This document shows positions 38,424 to 48,000 of a DNA stretch of 64,000 nt, piece by piece. This stretch comes from Luteimonas saliphila. GTDB lineage: Bacteria; Pseudomonadota; Gammaproteobacteria; Xanthomonadales; Xanthomonadaceae. The position numbers and the translations under genes were made by a program. The notes beneath the pieces were generated by a model. The model was not told the DNA's origin. It did no database searches and saw only the letters and a program-made list of their open reading frames with translations. Numbering within the stretch: position 1 is the first letter of the stretch; each line of letters opens with the position of its first letter. The stretch spans positions 248,001 to 312,000 of the forward strand of contig NZ_JAETWA010000047.1 of NCBI RefSeq assembly GCF_016774335.1. The letters run 5' to 3'.

Positions 38424-38950
38424 CCCCGTCCGAAACCTCCGGGACCGGAAGCGAGGCCCCGACCCCGATGGCGTTGCCGGACGGCTGGCAACCGCTGCCG
38501 CGCGCGGCGCGCTGGCTGTTCGTGCTCGGCAACCTGTTCGGCTTCGGGCTGGTGGCGCTGGCGCTGCTGGTCCCGATCGGGCTGTTGCTGCGCGACACGC
38601 CGCTGGCGCTGCCGCTGGCGCTGGCGGTGCTGGTGGTGCTGCCGGCCTGGGGCACCTGGCTGGGGTACCGGCAGTACGCGTGCACGCGCTGGCAGCTGGA
38701 CGCGCATGGCTACACCCTGCGCCGCGGCCGCCTGTGGCAGCGCGAGACCTTCGTGCCCAGAAGCCGGGTGCAGCACCTGGACCTGCAACGCGGCCCGATC
38801 GAACGCCGCTTCGGCTTGTCGACCCTGGTCATCCACACCGCCGGCACCCGCCACAACGCGGTGGCCACCGCCGGCCTGTCTGCGGACGACGCGGAGTGGC
38901 TGCGCAACCAGCTCGCGCGCTGGATCGAAGCCGATGACGACGACGCCTGA
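38420..38950 (+). CDS. membrane protein with bacterial PH domain (YdbS-like)
   Basis: 176 aa. Two membrane helices (about 32-75) followed by a DUF304/bacterial PH domain: 'YACTRWQLDAHGYTLRRGRLW', 'VPRSRVQHLDLQRGPIERRF', 'LSTLVIHTAG'. YdbS/YdbT-type proteins are envelope proteins of unknown biochemical role, in Gram-positives linked to antimicrobial resistance. It starts with ATGA overlap to the acyltransferase gene and itself overlaps the larger YdbT-like gene by 17 bp, so the three form one tight operon linked to the outer leaflet of the envelope. Confidence 0.85.
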   Translation: MTPSETSGTGSEAPTPMALPDGWQPLPRAARWLFVLGNLFGFGLVALALLVPIGLLLRDTPLALPLALAVLVVLPAWGTWLGYRQYACTRWQLDAHGYTLRRGRLWQRETFVPRSRVQHLDLQRGPIERRFGLSTLVIHTAGTRHNAVATAGLSADDAEWLRNQLARWIEADDDDA

Positions 38951-40460
38951 ACCGCCACCGCTCGCGACCCAGGCCGAACGCCGGCTGCACCCCTGGTCGT
39001 GGCTGTTCGTGCTGATCGGCTCGGTGCGCCAGTTCCTCGTGCCGCTCGCGGTGCTGGTGATCTTCGGCGGCCGCCGCGAGGAAGGGGTGCAACTGCTGAT
39101 CGCCGGCGTCGTCGTGCTGGTGCTGGCGCTGGTGTCGGTGTGGCGCTATTTCACCTACCGCTACCGCATCGACGGCGACAGCCTGATCGTGCGCAGCGGC
39201 CTGCTCGAGCGCAGCCTGCGCCAGGTGCCGTTCTCGCGCATCCACAACGTCGAGCTGCGCCAGACCCTGCTGCACCGGCTGTTCGGGGTGGCGGAGGTGA
39301 AGCTCGAGTCGGCCGGCGGCACCCGGCCGGAGGCGCAGATGCGGGTGTTGAAGCTGGACGATGCTCTGGCCCTGGAAAGGCTGATCCGGCATCGCGGGCG
39401 CAATGTCGAAGGCGCCGCGCAGGCGGATGCGGGCGGCGCGGCGCAGGGCGACACCCTGCTGGCGCTGTCCAGCGCCGAGATCGTGCGCCTGGGCCTGATC
39501 TCCAACCGCGGCATGATCGTCGTCGGCGCCGCCCTGGCGCTGGGCTGGCAGGTGTTGCCGGAGAACACGGTCAAGCGCGCGTTCGACCTGGTCTGGCGGG
39601 AGGCGTTCGGCTATGTCGAGCATCTCGACGGCGGCTGGTCGGCGACCGCCCTGGCGATCGCCGGCGTCGTGCTGTTGGCGCTGGTGCTGGTCCGGCTGTT
39701 CTCGGTGCTGCTGGCCCTGGTGCGCTACCACGGTTTCCGCCTGCAGGCGCACGGACGCCGGCTGACGGTCGAGCGCGGCCTGCTGGCGCGTGTGCGCAGC
39801 AGCGTGTCGCGGCGGCGGATCCAGGCCTGGACCCTGCGCGAAGGCGTACTGCACCGGTGGTTCGGTCGCCGCTCGCTGGCGATCGACACCGCGGGCGCGC
39901 AGGCCGAGGGCGGCGAGGGACAGTCGCGCGACCCGTCCGAGCTGGCGCCCATCGCCACGCCCGAGGCCTGCGACGGACTGCTGCGCGACCTGCTCGACGG
40001 CGTCGCCTGGCCGCCCGAGGGCTGGCAGCCGCTGCACCCGCGCGCCTGGCAGCGCCTGCTGGTGGGCGACGTGGTGTTCGCCGCGCTGCTCGCCGCCGGC
40101 CTGTGCTGGTACCTCGGCCCCTGGGGCCTGCTCGGCCTGCTGTGGCTGCCGTGGGGCTGGCTGCTCGCGACCCGGCACGCGCGCTTCGCCGGCTACCACG
40201 TCGATGCGCGCCTGGTGGCCGTGCGCGAAGGCTGGTGGTCGCGGCACTGGCGGTTCGCCGAGATCGACAAGCTGCAGGCGTTGCAGTTGCGGCAGTCGCC
40301 GCTCGACCGCCGCTTCGGGATGGCCTCGCTGTGGCTCGACACCGCCGGCGCCGGCGCGGCCTCGCCGCCGCTGCGCATGCGCTACCTGCCCGAGGCGCGG
40401 GCGCGCGCACTGTATGCGGGACTCGGGCGCGACGTCGCGCGCAGGCGGCTGCGCTGGTAG
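38934..40460 (+). CDS. membrane protein with multiple bacterial PH domains (YdbT-like)
   Basis: 508 aa. Pairs of membrane helices alternate with three DUF304/PH modules, each carrying a variant of 'R-S-G-L-L-x-R' and 'SRIHNVELRQTLLHRLFGVAE' (first), 'SRRRIQAWTLREGVLHRWFG' (second) and 'DKLQALQLRQSPLDRRFGMA' (third). It is the expected partner of the YdbS-like protein. Start at ATG 38934, inside the 3' end of the previous gene. Function unknown; the operon context suggests an envelope role. Confidence 0.85.
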   Translation: MTTTPEPPPLATQAERRLHPWSWLFVLIGSVRQFLVPLAVLVIFGGRREEGVQLLIAGVVVLVLALVSVWRYFTYRYRIDGDSLIVRSGLLERSLRQVPFSRIHNVELRQTLLHRLFGVAEVKLESAGGTRPEAQMRVLKLDDALALERLIRHRGRNVEGAAQADAGGAAQGDTLLALSSAEIVRLGLISNRGMIVVGAALALGWQVLPENTVKRAFDLVWREAFGYVEHLDGGWSATALAIAGVVLLALVLVRLFSVLLALVRYHGFRLQAHGRRLTVERGLLARVRSSVSRRRIQAWTLREGVLHRWFGRRSLAIDTAGAQAEGGEGQSRDPSELAPIATPEACDGLLRDLLDGVAWPPEGWQPLHPRAWQRLLVGDVVFAALLAAGLCWYLGPWGLLGLLWLPWGWLLATRHARFAGYHVDARLVAVREGWWSRHWRFAEIDKLQALQLRQSPLDRRFGMASLWLDTAGAGAASPPLRMRYLPEARARALYAGLGRDVARRRLRW

Positions 40461-40467
40461 GCCGGCC

Positions 40468-41586
40468 TCAGCGCGGCGAGGGCCGTTCGGCGAGTTCGAG
40501 GAACAGCGTCTCATAGCGCGCATTCATGTGCTCGCGCCCGTATTCGCGCAGCGCCAGCGCGCGCGCGGCCTGCCCTAGCCGCGACGCCAGCGCATCGTCG
40601 CGCAGCAGGCGCTCGAGCGCATCGGCCAGCGCCCGCGGATCGGCTTCGGGCACCAGCAGGCCGTCGGCGCCGTCGTCGATCACCTCGCGCACGCCCGGCA
40701 CCGCGCTGCCGATCACGGCGCAGCCGGCGGCCATGCCTTCGATCAGGGCCAGCGGCATGCCCTCGTAGTGGGTGCTGAGCACGGCGATTCGATGCGTGAG
40801 CAGCAGTTCGGGCACGTTGCGCGCCACGCCGAGGAAGCGCACCTGCTCCCGCATGCCGAGCTCGGCGGCCAGGCGCTCGACCGGCGCGCGATGCAGCGCC
40901 TTGCCGCCGCCGGCCAGCAACAGCGGCGGCCGCAGGCCGCGTTCGCCGAGCAGGGCCAGCGCGCGCAGCAGGCTGGCGTGATCCTTCTGCCGCGAGTAGC
41001 GGGCGACCATCACGATGCCGGGCACGCGCCCGGGCAGCGGATGGGCGTCGGCATCGGCGAACGGGTCGAGCCGGATGCCGTTGGGGATGGCGATGGTGCG
41101 GTCGGCCGGCATGCCAATGTCCAGCAGCGCCTGGCGCACGCCCTCGGAGCAGCCGACGATGCGCGAGGTGCGCGCGGCCAGCCAGCGCGTCTGCGCCAGC
41201 CGCCAGCGCGTGTAGCGTTCGCGGGTGTTGTGCTCGACGTGCACCAGGTGCGGCACGCCCGCCAACAAGCCGGCGTAGCGCCCCCAGAGGTGCTCGCTGA
41301 AGCCGTGCGCCACCAGCACATCGGGGCGGAACTCGCGGCAGAGCTTCGCCAGCGCCCGGATGGTCGCCAGGTGCGACCAGCCCGGCACCAGTTGCAGCGG
41401 CGTGCCCGCCGCGCGCAGTTCCTCGATCCGCACGGGGTCGCCGCGGCGCTTGCGGCGCAGCACCAGCAGGGGCTCGACCCGCCCTCCGGACAGCCCCGCG
41501 TTCACCAGCTGGATCGCCACTTGGGTGGCGCCTCCGGAGAAGCCGCCGGTGACGAAATGGAGGACGCGCGGGCGGGATCGGGTCAT
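40468..41586 (-). CDS. glycosyltransferase family 4 protein
   Basis: 372-aa GT-B glycosyltransferase. N-terminal 'VLHFVTGGFSGGATQVAIQL', middle 'GIVMVARYSRQKDHASLLRA', and C-terminal nucleotide-sugar site 'LSTHYEGMPLALIEGMAAGC' (E-x7-E type) with 'GSAVPGVREVIDDGADGLLV'. It transfers an activated sugar to lipopolysaccharide, exopolysaccharide or a lipid carrier; donor and acceptor are unknown. Start at ATG 41586; an upstream ATG at 41613 is possible. It is convergent with the PH-domain operon (7 bp apart). Confidence 0.88.
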   Translation of the reverse strand: MTRSRPRVLHFVTGGFSGGATQVAIQLVNAGLSGGRVEPLLVLRRKRRGDPVRIEELRAAGTPLQLVPGWSHLATIRALAKLCREFRPDVLVAHGFSEHLWGRYAGLLAGVPHLVHVEHNTRERYTRWRLAQTRWLAARTSRIVGCSEGVRQALLDIGMPADRTIAIPNGIRLDPFADADAHPLPGRVPGIVMVARYSRQKDHASLLRALALLGERGLRPPLLLAGGGKALHRAPVERLAAELGMREQVRFLGVARNVPELLLTHRIAVLSTHYEGMPLALIEGMAAGCAVIGSAVPGVREVIDDGADGLLVPEADPRALADALERLLRDDALASRLGQAARALALREYGREHMNARYETLFLELAERPSPR

Positions 41587-41652
41587 GACGGAGGATTCAC
41601 GCGAAGGCTCCATACGATAGCGTCAGCGCATCAGTCCCCTCCCCCGGCGCCC

Positions 41653-42592
41653 ATGGTTCCGCTCCTCTCCTGCGCCTGCGTCCTGCTCGCCATCGCCGGG
41701 ATGCTGTGGCTGCGCCGCCCCGTGGAATCCACGCCGCCGCAGCCGGCCACGCTCCTGCTCGAAGGCGCCGGCCCGGTTGCGACGGACACGCTGATCCCGC
41801 GCCGCCTCTGGTCCTACTGGCACGACGACCAGGTGCGCCGCTGGTGGTGCGCCGCTGCCTGGAGAACTGGCGCAGGCACTGCCCGGAGCCGGGAGATCGA
41901 ACTGATCCTGGGCAGCACCCTGCACCGCCATGTCCAATCCTGCCCGGCTGCCCGACGGCTTCGAGCGGCTGACACCGGCGAGGCGCTCGGACTGGCGGCG
42001 GTTGTACCTGCTCGCGCACCACGGCGGCGTCTGGATCGATGCCGGCACGATCCTCACCGAATCGCTGGACTGGATGGTCGAGGCGCAGGCCGGCACGGGC
42101 GCCGAGTACCTGGGCTATTACTTGGACGGATTCTGCGTGGCGGGCCGCACGCCGGTGCTCGACAGCTGGTGCATGGCCGCGCCGCCTGGCATGCCCTTCG
42201 TGCAGGCGCGGCATACCGAACTGTGCAGGACCCTGGCCGTGGGCGACGAGGCCTATCTCGGCGCGTTGCGCAGGGACGGGCGCTACGAGCGGCTGGTGCA
42301 GCGGATCTCGCGGCCGGCTTACCTGATCGTCCACATCCGCGCCCAGGCCGTGCTTGACGACGGCCGGCCCTACCGGCTGCTGCTGTGGCGCGCCGAGGAT
42401 ACGGCGTACTTCCTGCAGCAGATGTCCCACTGGCGGCGCCTGCGGCTGTACCGGCGCCTGCTCGCGCACCCGGCGCCATCGCGCCCGCCGCGGCTGATGA
42501 AACTGCGCGGCGGCGAGCGCAACAAGCTCGAGGGCTACTTCGCCCACCACCTCTACCGCGACGACAGCATCGTCGGACGCTACCTGCCCTGA
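41653..42592 (+). pseudogene. GT32/capsular-type glycosyltransferase interrupted by three small indels
   Basis: A membrane-anchored glycosyltransferase of the 'sugar-binding DXD' type. The N-terminal part ('IPRRLWSYWHDDQV') is read from ATG 41653, 'VVRRCLENWRRHCPE' in a second frame, 'EIELILGSTLHRHV' back in the first, and 'NPARLPDGFERLTPARRSDW' with 'LYLLAHHGGVWIDAGTI' (DxD-like site) in a third to the stop at 42592. A missing base near 41836 and extra bases near 41891 and 41934 restore one frame of about 312 aa. Three indels in 100 bp suggest either decay or a poorly resolved read region. The C-terminal part alone (41930-42592) is an open frame of 220 aa. Confidence 0.7.
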
Positions 42593-42603
42593 GCCGGCGA
42601 GGC

Positions 42604-43608
42604 TCAGCGCAGCCAACCGCGCCGCGCGAGGCTGCGCTGCGCGCGCCAGGCCCGCAGCCACCATCCGCGCGCACGGTATTCGGCCAGCACCGCCGGCATG
42701 CCCTGCGGGAACACCGCGTCGATCGCAGCGAGGCACTCGCGCGCCAGCGCCCCGTCCTGGCGCGGCACCTTGCGCGCCAGCGAGGCGAAGATCCGCAGGC
42801 AGAGGTACTCCAGCGCGCGCTGCGTGCGTTGCGAGACACCGCCGGGCAGCGCCATCACCCCGTCGTGGACCTCGCGCAGCGACAGCAGCAGGTCCCGCGA
42901 CTTGTCCGGCGTCATCCGCGCCATGATGCTGTCGCCGCGCTGGCGGTAGCCCACCCAGGGCTGCGGCGCATGCCGCCAACGGCCAACCGACGCGCAGAGC
43001 GGCGCGACGACCGCCATGTCCTCGAAATAGCGGCCTTCGGGAAAGCGCGCGCCGCGCCAGGCCTCGCGAGTGGCGATCTTCGACCAGGCATGCAGCTGCC
43101 GCCCTTCGAGCAGGCCGGTGAGCAGCACGTTGCGATCGTCCGATCCATCGCCCGGGCGCCCGGCGAAGCTGCGCCGGTGCAGCTCGCCGCGCAGGCGATG
43201 CCTCACGCCGAACGAGGCGCGGAGCAGGCGGAAGTCGCACAGCACCAGGTCCGGCGACTCGCGCTCGACGATGGCGCGCAGCCCGTCAATCGCACCGGGC
43301 ATCAGGACGTCGTCCGAGTCCAGGAACCAGAGGTAGCGGCCCGTCGCCGCATCCATCAGGCTGTTGCGCGCGGCGGACAGGCCGCGATTGCGCTCGTGGG
43401 CGAGGCTGCGGATGCGGCCGGGGTGGGCCTGCTGCAGCGCGGCCACGATGGCCATCGAGCCGTCGGGCGACCCATCGTCGAGGACGACCAGCTCCACGCC
43501 GGGATCGGCCTGCCGCAGCACCGACTCCAGGCACTCCCGCAGGTAGGGTTCGACGTTGTAGACCGGCACCAGCACGCTCAACCAGGGCGCGTTCGCGGTC
43601 TGCGGCAT
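42604..43608 (-). CDS. glycosyltransferase family 2 protein
   Basis: 334-aa GT-A glycosyltransferase. The N-terminal catalytic domain starts 'LSVLVPVYNVEPYLRECLES', with 'VVLDDGSPDGS' and 'WFLDSDDVL' (DxD metal/nucleotide site) and 'RYFEDMAVVAPL' (ED motif). The C-terminal 100 residues are helical and hydrophilic. Typical of O-antigen or exopolysaccharide synthesis. It converges with the broken glycosyltransferase (11 bp), and all three transferases at 40.5-43.6 kb probably belong to one polysaccharide function. Confidence 0.9.
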   Translation of the reverse strand: MPQTANAPWLSVLVPVYNVEPYLRECLESVLRQADPGVELVVLDDGSPDGSMAIVAALQQAHPGRIRSLAHERNRGLSAARNSLMDAATGRYLWFLDSDDVLMPGAIDGLRAIVERESPDLVLCDFRLLRASFGVRHRLRGELHRRSFAGRPGDGSDDRNVLLTGLLEGRQLHAWSKIATREAWRGARFPEGRYFEDMAVVAPLCASVGRWRHAPQPWVGYRQRGDSIMARMTPDKSRDLLLSLREVHDGVMALPGGVSQRTQRALEYLCLRIFASLARKVPRQDGALARECLAAIDAVFPQGMPAVLAEYRARGWWLRAWRAQRSLARRGWLR

Positions 43609-43686
43609 CGGGTGGGTCCAGTGCGACGGATGAAAAGGTCGGCGCGAGTCTACCGTGGGCCCCTGTCGCCCGGATGACCGCGCGCT

Positions 43687-45000
43687 TCAGATCGCCTTGC
43701 GCAACCGGGCGTAGAAGAATCCGTCCATGCCCGCCTCGCCGGTCAGGCGCTGCCGGCCCGCGCCGGCGGCGCGACCGAAACGTTCGTTCAGCGGTTCGGC
43801 CGCCGCGTCCGGCGTGCGTTCGAGGAAGGTGGCGACCTGCCCGGCATTCTCCGCGTGCAGGATCGAGCAGGTGGCGTAAACCAGGCGGCCAGCCGGGGCC
43901 AGCAGCGGCCACAGCGCATCGAGCAGGCGCGCCTGCAACGCCGCCAGCGCGGTGAGGTCGGAGGGGCGCCTGTGCAGCAGCAGGTCCGGCTGGCGCCGGA
44001 CGATGCCGGTCGCCGAACACGGCGCGTCGAGCAGGATCGCGTCGAACGGCTCCCCGTCCCACCACGCCGAGGTGTCGGTGGCGTCGGCGGCCAGCAGGCG
44101 CGCGCCCGCGCCGACGCCGACGCGCTCGAAGGTGCCGCGCACCTGGCGCAGGCGGCGCGCATCGACGTCGAGCGCGGTCAGGCGCAGGGTCGGATCGCGT
44201 TCGAGCAGGTGCGCCGACTTGCCGCCGGGCGCGGCGCAGGCATCGAGCACGCGCGCGCCGCGCGGCGGCGAAAGCGCGTCGGCCACGCGCTGCGCGGCCG
44301 CGTCCTGCACCGAGACATCGCCGCCCGCGAACCCGGGCAATGCGGTCGGCGACACCGGCACGTCGATGCGCAAGGCGTCGGGCAGATCGTCGACGGCCAG
44401 CGGTTCGAGGCCGGCTTCGCGCAGGCGCGCCGCGTACCGTTCGACCGCACCGCGCATGCGGTTGACCCGCAGCCAGGTGGGCGCGGGCGACGCGCTCGCG
44501 GTGAAGATGGCGTCCGCGTCCGCGGGCCAGTCGGTGCGCACGCGGTTGCGCAGCCACTCAGGCCACACGGCGTCGGCATGCCCCGCCGGCAGGCCGTCGC
44601 GCTGCGCGCGGCGCAACAGCGCGTTGACCAGACCGGCTTGGTGCGCGTGGCCGAGGCCGCGCGCGGCGTCCACGGTCGCGGCGAGGGCGGCATGCGCCGG
44701 CAACGCCAGTGGATCGAGCTGCGCGAAACCGGCATGCAGCAGCGCGCGCAGCGCGGCGTCGCGCCGCGGCAGCGGCCTCGGCATCCACGCGGCGAGCGCA
44801 GCGTCGTAACGCGCGCGGTTGCGCAGCGCGGCGAAGCAGATCGCCTCGACCAGGGCGCGGTCGCGCGGATCGGCCACCTCGGGCAAAGCGGCAGCCAGCT
44901 CGGCCTTGAGCGAACGGCCGCCGTGGAGCACGGCGTCGAGGATGCGGGCCGCGGTGACGCGCGTGGCGACGCCGGGAGGTGCCGCCGGGTTCTTCGCCAC
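43687..45000 (-). CDS. rsmB: 16S rRNA (cytosine-967-C5)-methyltransferase
   Basis: 437 aa, normal length. An N-terminal NusB-like RNA-binding domain (about 10-145) precedes the SAM methyltransferase domain: '[17 protein letters not shown]' (SAM loop), '[17 protein letters not shown]' (catalytic-release Cys) and '[13 protein letters not shown]' (nucleophilic Cys). It methylates C967 of 16S rRNA. It lies downstream of fmt and def on the same strand, the usual def-fmt-rsmB order, with 71 bp between fmt and rsmB. Confidence 0.96.
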   Translation of the reverse strand: MAKNPAAPPGVATRVTAARILDAVLHGGRSLKAELAAALPEVADPRDRALVEAICFAALRNRARYDAALAAWMPRPLPRRDAALRALLHAGFAQLDPLALPAHAALAATVDAARGLGHAHQAGLVNALLRRAQRDGLPAGHADAVWPEWLRNRVRTDWPADADAIFTASASPAPTWLRVNRMRGAVERYAARLREAGLEPLAVDDLPDALRIDVPVSPTALPGFAGGDVSVQDAAAQRVADALSPPRGARVLDACAAPGGKSAHLLERDPTLRLTALDVDARRLRQVRGTFERVGVGAGARLLAADATDTSAWWDGEPFDAILLDAPCSATGIVRRQPDLLLHRRPSDLTALAALQARLLDALWPLLAPAGRLVYATCSILHAENAGQVATFLERTPDAAAEPLNERFGRAAGAGRQRLTGEAGMDGFFYARLRKAI

Positions 45001-45071
45001 CTAGCGGCTCCGGGCGTGCATGCGCGGGCAGTGGGCGCCGGAGCCCGACGCGGGAGTGTCGCTTCCTGCCA

Positions 45072-46019
45072 TCAGCGGGCGCCCGCCGGCGGCGATGCCG
45101 CCGCATCGCGTAGCTCGCGCCGCGCGTTGAGATAGTCGGCGGCGGTGATCACCTTGCCGCCCGCACGCTGCAGGGCACGGATCCGCAGCGCGCCCTCGCC
45201 GCAGGCGACATCGATGCCGTCCCTGCCGGCGAACAGCAGCGTGCCCGGCGTGGCGGAATGCGCCAGCGGCAACGCGATCGCGCCATGGATGCGCAGGCGC
45301 TCGCCTGCGACATCGGCCTCGGCAACCGGCCAGGGATCGAACGCGCGCACCTTGCGCGCCAGCAGTTCGGCCGGTTGCGTCCAGTCGAGCCGGGCCTCGG
45401 CCTTGTCCAGCTTGTGCGCATAGGTCACTCCGTCTTCCGGCTGCGGCCGGGGCGCGGGCCGCATGCCCGCGCGCAGCAATGCGAGACCGTCGCCCAGCAC
45501 CTGCGCGCCGAGTTCGGCGAGCCGGGCGTGGAGCTGCCCGCCGGTTTCGCGCTCGCCGATCGGCGTGGCCAGCGACAGCAGCACCGGGCCGGTGTCGAGC
45601 CCCTTCTCCATCTGCATCAGGCACACGCCGGTCTCGGCATCGCCCGCCTCGATCGCACGCTGGATCGGCGCCGCGCCGCGCCAGCGCGGCAGCAGCGACG
45701 CGTGCACGTTCCAGCAGCCGAAGGTCGGGATGTCGAGGATCCTCGAAGGCAGCAGCAGGCCGTAGGCCACGACCACCAGCAGCTCTGGCTGCAGCGCGCG
45801 CAGGGCCTCGCGCGCGTCGGCGCCACGCAGGCTGGCGGGCTGCCGCACGGGCAGTCCGAGCCGCATCGCCTCCTGCTTGACCGGCGAGGCCGCCAGTCCG
45901 CGACCACGGCCGGCGGGGCGGTCGGGCTGTGTATACACCGCCACTACTTCGCCGCGCGCCGCGGCGACGCGCAGCGAGGGCACGGCGAAGTCGGGAGTAC
46001 CGGCGAAGACGAGGCGCAT
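45072..46019 (-). CDS. fmt: methionyl-tRNA formyltransferase
   Basis: 315 aa. It formylates Met-tRNAfMet with 10-formyl-THF before initiation. Seen: '[14 protein letters not shown]' at the N-terminus, '[18 protein letters not shown]', the catalytic '[21 protein letters not shown]' (N and H of the formyltransferase site) and '[11 protein letters not shown]' (D). The C-terminal OB-like tRNA-binding domain is complete. ATG 46019 matches the family start; a 16-residue upstream extension runs through repeats and is rejected. Follows def by 82 bp. Confidence 0.97.
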   Translation of the reverse strand: MRLVFAGTPDFAVPSLRVAAARGEVVAVYTQPDRPAGRGRGLAASPVKQEAMRLGLPVRQPASLRGADAREALRALQPELLVVVAYGLLLPSRILDIPTFGCWNVHASLLPRWRGAAPIQRAIEAGDAETGVCLMQMEKGLDTGPVLLSLATPIGERETGGQLHARLAELGAQVLGDGLALLRAGMRPAPRPQPEDGVTYAHKLDKAEARLDWTQPAELLARKVRAFDPWPVAEADVAGERLRIHGAIALPLAHSATPGTLLFAGRDGIDVACGEGALRIRALQRAGGKVITAADYLNARRELRDAAASPPAGAR

Positions 46020-46021
46020 GG

Positions 46022-46100
46022 TGGTGATTGGTGATTGGTGATTGGAAAGAGCGGCGAGCCGTGGCATCTGGTGCCGTCACGAATCACGAATCACGAATTC
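46022..46100. repeat. two heptanucleotide repeat tracts between def and fmt
   Basis: Three tandem GTGATTG-type units sit directly upstream of the fmt ATG (about 46023-46046), and three TCACGAA-type units at about 46078-46098, just past the def stop. Both are 7-bp-period tracts in the 82-bp def-fmt spacer, similar in style to those before dtd and gltD. Confidence 0.7.
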
Positions 46101-46101
46101 C

Positions 46102-46617
46102 CTAATCACGGCCCTTCCGCAACTTCTCGAGCTTCTTGACCGCGCGGTCGCGCTTGAGCGCGGAGAGATGATCGATGAACAGCTTGCCGTCGAGATGGTC
46201 GACCTCGTGCTGCACGCAGGTCGCCAGCAAGCCGTCGATGCGCAACTCGAACAGTTTGCCATGGCGATCCAGCGCCTCGACCACGATGCCGTCCGGGCGG
46301 GTCACGTCGGCGAACACGCCCGGGATCGACAGGCAGCCTTCCTGGTGCAGGCGCAGCTCGACCGATCGCTCGCGGATCACCGGATTGATGAAGGCCAGCG
46401 GCTGGTCGCGGCCTTCGGTGACGTCGATCACCATGAAGCGCTGATGGGTGTCGATCTGGGTCGCGGCCAGACCGATGCCGGGCGCCTCGTACATGGTCTC
46501 GAACATGTCGTCGAGCAGGCGCTGGAACGCGGGATCGTGCAGCTGGTCGACGTCCACGGGCCGGGCCACGGTCCGCAGCCGGGGGTGGGGGTATTCGAGG
46601 ATCGGGAGCAGGGCCAT
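46102..46617 (-). CDS. def: peptide deformylase
   Basis: 171-aa ferrous/zinc metalloenzyme that removes the N-formyl group from nascent proteins. All three motifs are present: 'GIGLAATQ' (motif 1), 'EGCLSIPG' (motif 2, Cys metal ligand) and 'QHEVDHLDG' (motif 3, HExxH). It is the first gene of def-fmt-rsmB and is divergent from the LysM gene (133 bp). Confidence 0.97.
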   Translation of the reverse strand: MALLPILEYPHPRLRTVARPVDVDQLHDPAFQRLLDDMFETMYEAPGIGLAATQIDTHQRFMVIDVTEGRDQPLAFINPVIRERSVELRLHQEGCLSIPGVFADVTRPDGIVVEALDRHGKLFELRIDGLLATCVQHEVDHLDGKLFIDHLSALKRDRAVKKLEKLRKGRD

Positions 46618-46704
46618 GGGAAAAGGGTGGCGGCGGTCACAACCGCGCGGAACGGCCCGCCATTGTAGCCCCGCGCGGCTTGCAACCGGCCGCCGGTTGT
46701 ACGC

Positions 46705-46742
46705 TATAGTGCCTTCGCTGCACGGGGAAATCTTCAAGGGGA
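46705..46742 (+). promoter_or_regulatory. promoter -10 and ribosome site of the LysM gene
   Basis: TATAGT at 46705-46710 is a good -10; a TTGCAA at 46680-46685 is the only -35 candidate, with a long 19-bp spacer. AGGGGAGC (46737-46744) is the ribosome site for ATG 46751. Confidence 0.45.
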
Positions 46743-46750
46743 GCAATTAG

Positions 46751-47923
46751 ATGGCCCGCATGCTTGAGCGCCTTTCTCAGGGGCTTCGTACGACGTGCGT
46801 CGTCGCATTGATGACGGTGGCCACCTACGCCACCGCCCAGACCATGCGTGGCGACCATCCCGACACCTATGTCGTCCAGCGCGGCGACACGCTCTGGGAC
46901 ATCGCCGGCAAGTTCCTCCAGCGCCCCTGGCTGTGGCCGGAGATCTGGCAGGCGAACCCCCAGATCAGCAATCCGCACCTGATCTATCCGGGCGACATCA
47001 TCAGTCTGGCCTACCTCAACCGCGTGACCGCATCGCCGGGGCCGCGCGAGGACGCGCAGCCGATCGACGCGATCCCGCTGTCGGACATCGAAGCCTTCCT
47101 CAAGGACCTGCGCGTGGTCGACGCGTTCGAGCACCTGCCCTACGTGGTCGGCCTCGAGGAGGATCGCCTGCGCACGACCCAGGGCCAGGTGGCCTACATC
47201 CGCGGCCTGCCCGGTGCCGGCGCCGGCCAGCGCTACGCGGTGGTGCGCCCCACGGTGCGCTACACCCATCTGGACCGCAGCGGCCTGTGCTGCGACCTGT
47301 TCCACAAGGACGACCTCGACTTCCGCGGCAAGCGCATCGCCGACTTCGAGCAGTACTGGACCAACGTGGTCACGCCCGACAAGGGCCAGGAGCTGCTCGG
47401 GTACGAGCTGCAGCGCGTGAACGTGGGCACCATCACCCGCGGCGAGGTCGGCGGCATCCAGGCCAGCACCCTGCTGCTCGACGAGACCGGCCGCGAGGTC
47501 CGCATCGGCGACCGCCTGATCCCGATCGACGCCCAGCCCTACGACCTGCAGTTCTTCCCGCATCCGCCGGCGCAACAGCTCGAGTACGGGCGCGCCCGCG
47601 TGCTCGCCGTGGCCGATACCCTGGCCCATGGCGGTCCGCGCGACGTGGTGGTGCTGTCGGTCGGCGCCCGCGAGGGCGTGGACAACGGCACCGTGTTCTC
47701 GATCTGGCGCGAGGGCACCAACACCGTCGACCGCGTCGAGAAGGGTCCGGACCGCGACGCCGACACCGTGTTCTACGAGAACAAGGTGCGCCTGCCCGAC
47801 GAGTTCGCCGGCCACGTGATGGTGTTCCGCACCTACGAGAAGGTCAGCTACGGCCTGGTGATGAGCAGCGTCAAGCCGACCCGCATCGGCCACCACCTCA
47901 AGCACCCCGACGCGCCCTACTGA
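46751..47923 (+). CDS. secreted LysM peptidoglycan-binding protein
   Basis: 390 aa. Residues 1-30 form a signal peptide. One LysM domain ('TYVVQRGDTLWDIAGKFLQRP', 'WLWPEIWQANPQISNPHLIY', 'PGDIISL') lies at about 38-88 and anchors the protein to peptidoglycan. The remaining 300 residues are a beta-rich domain common in this gene position across gammaproteobacteria ('VLSVGAREGVDNGTVFSIWR', 'VGRVMVFRTYEKVSYGLVM'-like end) with no known catalytic motif. It always precedes dprA in related genomes. A terminator-like hairpin follows the stop. Confidence 0.9.
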   Translation: MARMLERLSQGLRTTCVVALMTVATYATAQTMRGDHPDTYVVQRGDTLWDIAGKFLQRPWLWPEIWQANPQISNPHLIYPGDIISLAYLNRVTASPGPREDAQPIDAIPLSDIEAFLKDLRVVDAFEHLPYVVGLEEDRLRTTQGQVAYIRGLPGAGAGQRYAVVRPTVRYTHLDRSGLCCDLFHKDDLDFRGKRIADFEQYWTNVVTPDKGQELLGYELQRVNVGTITRGEVGGIQASTLLLDETGREVRIGDRLIPIDAQPYDLQFFPHPPAQQLEYGRARVLAVADTLAHGGPRDVVVLSVGAREGVDNGTVFSIWREGTNTVDRVEKGPDRDADTVFYENKVRLPDEFAGHVMVFRTYEKVSYGLVMSSVKPTRIGHHLKHPDAPY

Positions 47924-47926
47924 GCG

Positions 47927-47949
47927 CCGCGCCCGCGGCGCGGGGTTTT
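47927..47949 (+). terminator. intrinsic terminator after the LysM gene
   Basis: CCGCGCC-CGC-GGCGCGG stem-loop (47927-47943) followed by GGTTTT, four bases after the stop. The short T-run makes it a moderate terminator; dprA begins 52 bp later. Confidence 0.55.
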
Positions 47950-48000
47950 CCTACAGCGAACGACAGCGGCGCCTCCGGGCGCCGTTGCCGTTTGCGGGCG

